In this document: piece after piece, positions 5,318 through 8,366 of the stretch
Numbering within the stretch: the stretch's first letter is position 1
How the letters are laid out: every line of letters begins with the position of its first letter
Origin: Christensenella sp. UBA1259
Lineage (GTDB): Bacteria > Bacillota > Clostridia > Christensenellales > Borkfalkiaceae
Length of the DNA: 8,366 nt
Assembly: GCA_002308755.1 (NCBI GenBank)
Contig: DBVR01000027.1
Location: 43,780-52,145 of the forward strand
Direction: 5' to 3'
Program-made: the position numbers and the translations under genes
Notes under the pieces: generated by a model
The model's input: only the letters and a program-made list of their open reading frames with translations
Databases searched by the model: none
What the model was told of the DNA's origin: nothing

Positions 5318-6706
5318 TCAATATAGATCTTTCAATGAAACAAGTCTGACATTGTTAGTTTTTGCGTAATCAGTAAGACCTTTCGTGAAACCGCTTTTTG
5401 AAAAGATATAGTAATGATACTTAGTGCCTTTGCCAAAAGCCACAGAATAATCTTTAAGTAAAGATAATTCGTCTAATCCCACGGGTTCGTTCGTATATTT
5501 ACAAGAGCCGATTATATATTCTTTCCCGTCTAACGGTTTCCCGACTATATCTATCTGAACTTCTTTTTTGGATTTTATATCCGAGCCCCACCATTGTCCG
5601 ACGGCGGAAATCGGGACAGGCAAATCTTTTTCATACTTTAATAAATATTCTTTACAAATATCTTCAAAAACAAGCCCCATATATTCCGACAGATACCGCT
5701 TTACTGCTATGTCAAACAGGTCGTTAAACCTCCCGGATTCAATAATAGAAGCATTTTTCGGAACAAATTTAAACCAAAAGCGGAAAAAATTATCGCTTAT
5801 AAGATATATGGTTTTTTTAACCGATTTTTCTTTAATAGGCAATTCTTTTTTTATTATTCCGAGAGATATAAGTTGTTTAATATATTTAGTACATTGTCCC
5901 GATTCGGAACCGACTCTCGTTGCTATCTCGTTTAAGTGAGACGCGCCGTCGGCTATAGCCGTAATTATTGCGTTATATTTCGTAGGTTCTCTGAATTCTT
6001 GCTTTAATAAATTATTCGGTTCGTCGTACAGATAACTTGACGGGCTGAAAAAATTGTCTTTAAGCGCGTCGTATAAACTGTCTTTTATCCTTAATTGATT
6101 TATATAATGCGGAACGCCGCCCGTTATGCCGTAAAGTAACGCTTGTTCTTCAAATTTTAATTTAGGATTAAATGCGACTATCTCACGATAGGAAAGCGGC
6201 TGAATTTTATACTGTCCCGTTCTTCTGCCGAAAAGCGGGCTTTTAGAACTTAAAACCTTGTTTTCCATAAAACTTATGGAAGAACCGCATAAAATAAAAA
6301 ACAATTTGCTATTTTGCCAGAACTTATCAATAACGTGTTGCAGTTTTGACGAAACGGATTTATCCGCTTTTGCAAGATATGGATATTCGTCAATTACGAA
6401 TATTAAGCGTTGTTTTTCCGCAAGAGAAGTGATCTTTTCAAATGCTTCGTCAGTTGTATTATAAACGGGGGAGGCCGTTTCGTCGGGGTTTGTAAACCTA
6501 TATATTTCTTTTGATAATGCCTGCAAATTGCCCTTTAAGTTGTCGATGATAGCGGAAAAGAAAATAGTCGGCTTATTTTCGCAAAACTTATTTATCAAAA
6601 AGGTTTTTCCGACTCTTCTTCTGCCGGTAAAAACTACAAATTCAAAATTACCGCCGTTATATCTTTTATTCAAATCACTTAATTCTTTTTCTCTGCCATA
6701 AAACAT
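5318..6706 (-). CDS. AAA-type ATPase with C-terminal DUF234 (PD-(D/E)xK-like) domain
   Basis: The product is 462 aa. Walker A is GRRRVGKT (residues 28-35), Walker B LIFVIDEYPY (101-110), and a sensor-like strand FFILCGSS is at 136-143. A winged-helix region follows at about 243-290. The C-terminal domain has Glu348, Asp386 (VQIDIVG) and GSCKY (400-404), the layout of the DUF234 nuclease-like fold found in the archaeal-type ATPase_2 family. The usual Glu of ExK is Ser401 here, so nuclease activity is doubtful. The ATG at 6706 is chosen because AGGGGG (6714-6719) lies 7 nt upstream; an in-frame start at 6790 would lie inside the -35 box. The biological role of this family is not well established. 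The gene is A+T rich and transcribed alone. Confidence 0.87.
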   Translation of the reverse strand: MFYGREKELSDLNKRYNGGNFEFVVFTGRRRVGKTFLINKFCENKPTIFFSAIIDNLKGNLQALSKEIYRFTNPDETASPVYNTTDEAFEKITSLAEKQRLIFVIDEYPYLAKADKSVSSKLQHVIDKFWQNSKLFFILCGSSISFMENKVLSSKSPLFGRRTGQYKIQPLSYREIVAFNPKLKFEEQALLYGITGGVPHYINQLRIKDSLYDALKDNFFSPSSYLYDEPNNLLKQEFREPTKYNAIITAIADGASHLNEIATRVGSESGQCTKYIKQLISLGIIKKELPIKEKSVKKTIYLISDNFFRFWFKFVPKNASIIESGRFNDLFDIAVKRYLSEYMGLVFEDICKEYLLKYEKDLPVPISAVGQWWGSDIKSKKEVQIDIVGKPLDGKEYIIGSCKYTNEPVGLDELSLLKDYSVAFGKGTKYHYYIFSKSGFTKGLTDYAKTNNVRLVSLKDLY

Positions 6707-6713
6707 TTTGAAT

Positions 6714-6719
6714 CCCCCT
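6714..6719 (-). promoter_or_regulatory. Ribosome binding site that fixes the ATPase start
   Basis: AGGGGG on the minus strand lies 7 nt before the ATG at 6704-6706. No comparable site precedes the longer in-frame start, which also lies upstream of the expected transcript. Confidence 0.8.
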
Positions 6720-6731
6720 GTTCGCGACAAA

Positions 6732-6762
6732 ATAAACATACTTACGATTATGTTTATCGTAA
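6732..6762. promoter_or_regulatory. Overlapping dyads at the ATPase promoter, probable operator
   Basis: Two overlapping inverted repeats are present. ATAAACATA (6732-6740) pairs with TATGTTTAT (6749-6757) across 8 bp. TTACGAT (6742-6748) pairs with ATCGTAA (6756-6762) across 7 bp. Together they cover the edge of the -10 box, the expected start point and the early leader. As RNA the two pairings are mutually exclusive. A repressor site is the likelier role; an RNA switch is possible. Confidence 0.6.
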
Positions 6763-6790
6763 TTATATATTGTTTTTTTGATTTTGTCAA
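6762..6790 (-). promoter_or_regulatory. Consensus sigma-A promoter of the ATPase gene
   Basis: TTGACA (6785-6790) and TATAAT (6762-6767) on the minus strand are both perfect and separated by exactly 17 bp. Transcription would begin near 6755, giving a leader of about 50 nt. Such a strong promoter would normally need repression, and dyads overlap its start region. Confidence 0.88.
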
Positions 6791-6819
6791 GAGGAAAATA
6801 CACTTTTATCATATATGAA

Positions 6820-7104
6820 CTATATTAAAAATTGAAAATTCCCCTTTTTATAGAGTAAACTGTTTTGGGGCTTTGAAAGTGATTGTAAACGATAACTAAG
6901 TATACCGTCTTTTACTTCTTTTTTCGTTATGTCAAAAACACGTATAGTTCTTTTCTTTTTATACGGCGGGAATTTAAGATAATATTCCAACTGTAAAAGC
7001 GTTTCGTTAGGGGTTTTGCAAAGGTTATATTTCTTTTTTCTGTTTTCCGTTATTTCTATTTTATAGCCGTAATACATATCAGTAGACGAAGATATATTCT
7101 GCAC
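6820..7104 (-). CDS. Small hypothetical protein, up to 94 aa
   Basis: The open frame runs from a GTG at 7104 (94 aa) or an ATG at 7077 (85 aa, starting MYYGYKIEITENRKKK) to a TAG at 6820-6822. Neither start has a clear ribosome binding site. The product is Lys- and Tyr-rich, soluble and basic, with alternating hydrophobic stretches such as RTIRVFDITKKEV that look like real beta strands. I recognise no family. It ends 30 nt before the -35 box of the ATPase gene on the same strand and has no terminator between, so read-through into the ATPase gene is possible. It could also be a decayed fragment. Confidence 0.5.
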   Translation of the reverse strand: MQNISSSTDMYYGYKIEITENRKKKYNLCKTPNETLLQLEYYLKFPPYKKKRTIRVFDITKKEVKDGILSYRLQSLSKPQNSLLYKKGNFQFLI

Positions 7105-7170
7105 GATAGGGCAAAACTATGGTAAACTATGTTGGTTTTAATTTAAAGTTGATATGTTTTTTATAAAATA

Positions 7171-7197
7171 TTGATATTGTTTTTTGGTATGCATAAT
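7171..7197 (+). promoter_or_regulatory. Weak candidate promoter of the dehydrogenase operon
   Basis: TTGATA (7171-7176) and CATAAT (7192-7197) are spaced by only 15 bp, shorter than ideal. The intergenic region 7105-7238 is very A+T rich and contains the direct repeat AAACTATG (7114-7121 and 7124-7131). The promoter call is tentative. Confidence 0.3.
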
Positions 7198-7238
7198 GTT
7201 AAAATTATTAAAAACAAATTATAGGTTAAATACGATAA

Positions 7239-8246
7239 ATGAAAGAGTTAAAAGCGGGGATAATCGGGTGCGGAAGAATTTCGGTTATGCACTTATCGTC
7301 GATTGCAAAATCGAGTCGGGCGAAACTTGCGGCTTGTTGCGATATAAAAAAGGAAAGGGCGGACGCCGTTGCGGGCAAATACAATGCGAAAGCGTATTAC
7401 GATTATAAAGAAATGATTGAAAGGGAAAAACTTGACGTCGTTCATATTTGTTTACCGCATTATCTTCATTCAAAAGCGGCTTGTTTTGCGTTTGAAAAAG
7501 GCATAAACGTATTGACTGAAAAACCTATGGATATTGATTATAAAACGGCGGAAGCGACGGTAAATAAGGCAAAAGAAAAGCAGGTTTTATTCGGTGTAAT
7601 ATCTCAATGCAGATACAATAACTCTGCGCGACTCGTTAAAAGCGCGATGGAAAGCGGCAAACTCGGCAAGGTAATATCTGCAAGATCGATACTTACTTGG
7701 AGTAGAAGCGACGACTATTATTTGGGAAGCGATTGGAAAGGTACTTGGGATAAAGAGGGCGGAGGCGTAGTAATAGATCAGGCGATACACTCTATCGATC
7801 TCGTTAATTGGATTATAAACGATGAAGTCGAAGAATTAACGTGTTCAATGGCAAACAGGGGACATAAAGTCGTAAAGGTTGAAGATACCGCGGAAGGGTT
7901 TATTAAATATAAACACGGCGCGACGTATGCCTTTTACTGTATGAATAATTACGGCGTCGATGAACCTATCGAAATAAGGATGTATTGTGAAAAAGCAAAC
8001 GTTGTGTTCGGTTATGACGACGCTTATATTTATTATAAAGACGGCAAAACGGAAGAAGCGCACCAGACGGCAAACACTCTCGATTGCAGCGGTAAAGATT
8101 ACTGGGGGTTTCAGCACGCAAGACAGATCGAACAGTTTTACAAGGCGTTATTAAAAGAAGAACCGCTTGAAATAAGCGGGGAAGAAGCGTTAAAGACTCA
8201 TAAACTTATATGCGAAATATATACGAAAGCGGGGTATCCAAAATGA
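7239..8246 (+). CDS. Gfo/Idh/MocA family NAD(P)-dependent oxidoreductase
   Basis: The product is 335 aa, the usual length. The Rossmann fold begins with GIIGCGRIS (residues 7-15). The catalytic-lysine motif TEKPM follows (93-97, Lys95), then the substrate-side motif GGGVVIDQAIHSIDLVNW (174-191), with Asp180 and His184 at the usual catalytic positions. Members oxidise or reduce sugars, inositols and related polyols with NAD(P); the substrate cannot be read from sequence. The ATG at 7239 has only a weak AGG upstream, but the Rossmann motif begins right after it, so a longer start is unlikely. The stop overlaps the next start by 4 nt (ATGA), indicating an operon with a sugar isomerase-like gene, consistent with carbohydrate catabolism. 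Confidence 0.92.
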   Translation: MKELKAGIIGCGRISVMHLSSIAKSSRAKLAACCDIKKERADAVAGKYNAKAYYDYKEMIEREKLDVVHICLPHYLHSKAACFAFEKGINVLTEKPMDIDYKTAEATVNKAKEKQVLFGVISQCRYNNSARLVKSAMESGKLGKVISARSILTWSRSDDYYLGSDWKGTWDKEGGGVVIDQAIHSIDLVNWIINDEVEELTCSMANRGHKVVKVEDTAEGFIKYKHGATYAFYCMNNYGVDEPIEIRMYCEKANVVFGYDDAYIYYKDGKTEEAHQTANTLDCSGKDYWGFQHARQIEQFYKALLKEEPLEISGEEALKTHKLICEIYTKAGYPK

Positions 8247-8366
8247 AAATAGGCGTAATTACCGATTGCTTTAAGAAAACTCTTTCCGAAGGAATAAATC
8301 TGGCGGGAAAATTAAATCTTGACGGAGTGCAGATATATGCCACGAAAGGAAAATTTTCTCCCGAAA
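8243..8366 (+). CDS. Probable sugar phosphate isomerase/epimerase (TIM barrel), N-terminal part
   Basis: Only the first 41 codons are in the window; the frame is open at the right edge. The beginning MKIGVITDCFKKTLSEGI, followed by LAGKLNLDGVQIY, matches the first beta-alpha unit of the xylose isomerase-like TIM-barrel family (strand, helix, then a 'DGVQ' strand). Its start overlaps the dehydrogenase stop by 4 nt. Pairing of these two families is frequent in sugar and inositol catabolic operons. The substrate is unknown, and the call rests on a short fragment plus context. Confidence 0.7.
   Translation, partial: MKIGVITDCFKKTLSEGINLAGKLNLDGVQIYATKGKFSPE

Noticed and set aside
6707..6790. Longer N-terminus of the ATPase starting at 6790
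   Set aside because: The extra 28 codons run through the -35 and -10 boxes and the leader. A good ribosome binding site precedes the ATG at 6706.
7114..7131. Direct repeat AAACTATG with 10-bp period upstream of the 94-codon open frame
   Set aside because: It has only two short copies in very A+T-rich DNA. It could be an operator but nothing else supports it.
1..8366. CRISPR array, insertion sequence or integrase
   Set aside because: No regularly spaced repeats and no transposase, serine recombinase or tyrosine recombinase motifs were found on either strand.

Overview
The window looks like a chromosomal segment of an anaerobic Firmicutes/Clostridia-type bacterium, probably an uncultured gut lineage. 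The reasons are the clostridial Rnf gene order (rnfD-G-E-A-B visible), a multi-cluster ferredoxin-type RnfB, strong AAGGAG ribosome binding sites, and an Lgt-like protein with the Cys-rich GRIG...AGCC signature. The genus cannot be named from sequence alone.

Region 1 (1-2963) is the 3' part of an rnf operon: the end of rnfD, then rnfG, rnfE, rnfA and rnfB. The genes overlap or nearly abut, and a strong hairpin terminator closes the operon. Together they encode the membrane ferredoxin:NAD+ oxidoreductase that couples electron transfer to Na+ or H+ export. Region 2 (2974-3868) is a convergent lgt-like gene on the minus strand with its own near-consensus promoter. Divergent from it is a complete tRNA-Ser(CGA) gene with promoter and terminator (3898-4071).

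Region 3 (4010-5300) looks like an integration hot spot. The last 21 nt of tRNA-Ser are duplicated exactly at 4168-4188, with two hairpins in between and a further terminator just after. A minus-strand gene for an unrecognised 208-aa protein with a C-terminal helix-turn-helix follows. After it comes a gene-free stretch with a 96-nt imperfect hairpin. The 3' end of a different tRNA (5199-5221, minus strand) then appears without its 5' part, with a tRNA-style terminator on one side and a palindrome plus tandem 11-bp repeats on the other. The simplest reading is that two separate tRNA-targeted recombination events left scars here. No integrase is visible in the window.

Region 4 (5318-8366) is visibly richer in A+T through about 7200. 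It holds a minus-strand ATPase with a C-terminal DUF234/PD-(D/E)xK-like domain, driven by a consensus promoter that overlaps a dyad operator, and a small hypothetical gene upstream. A plus-strand operon then begins with a Gfo/Idh/MocA-family dehydrogenase translationally coupled to a probable sugar-phosphate isomerase/epimerase that runs off the window. If the orphan tRNA end at 5199 is a displaced attachment site, region 4 may be the left part of a genomic island whose intact tRNA lies beyond 8366.

No CRISPR array, rRNA, transposase or convincing riboswitch was found. I do not see a clearly new multi-gene system. The most unusual signals are the tRNA 3'-end scars, the long hairpin, and the uncharacterised HTH and ATPase genes.
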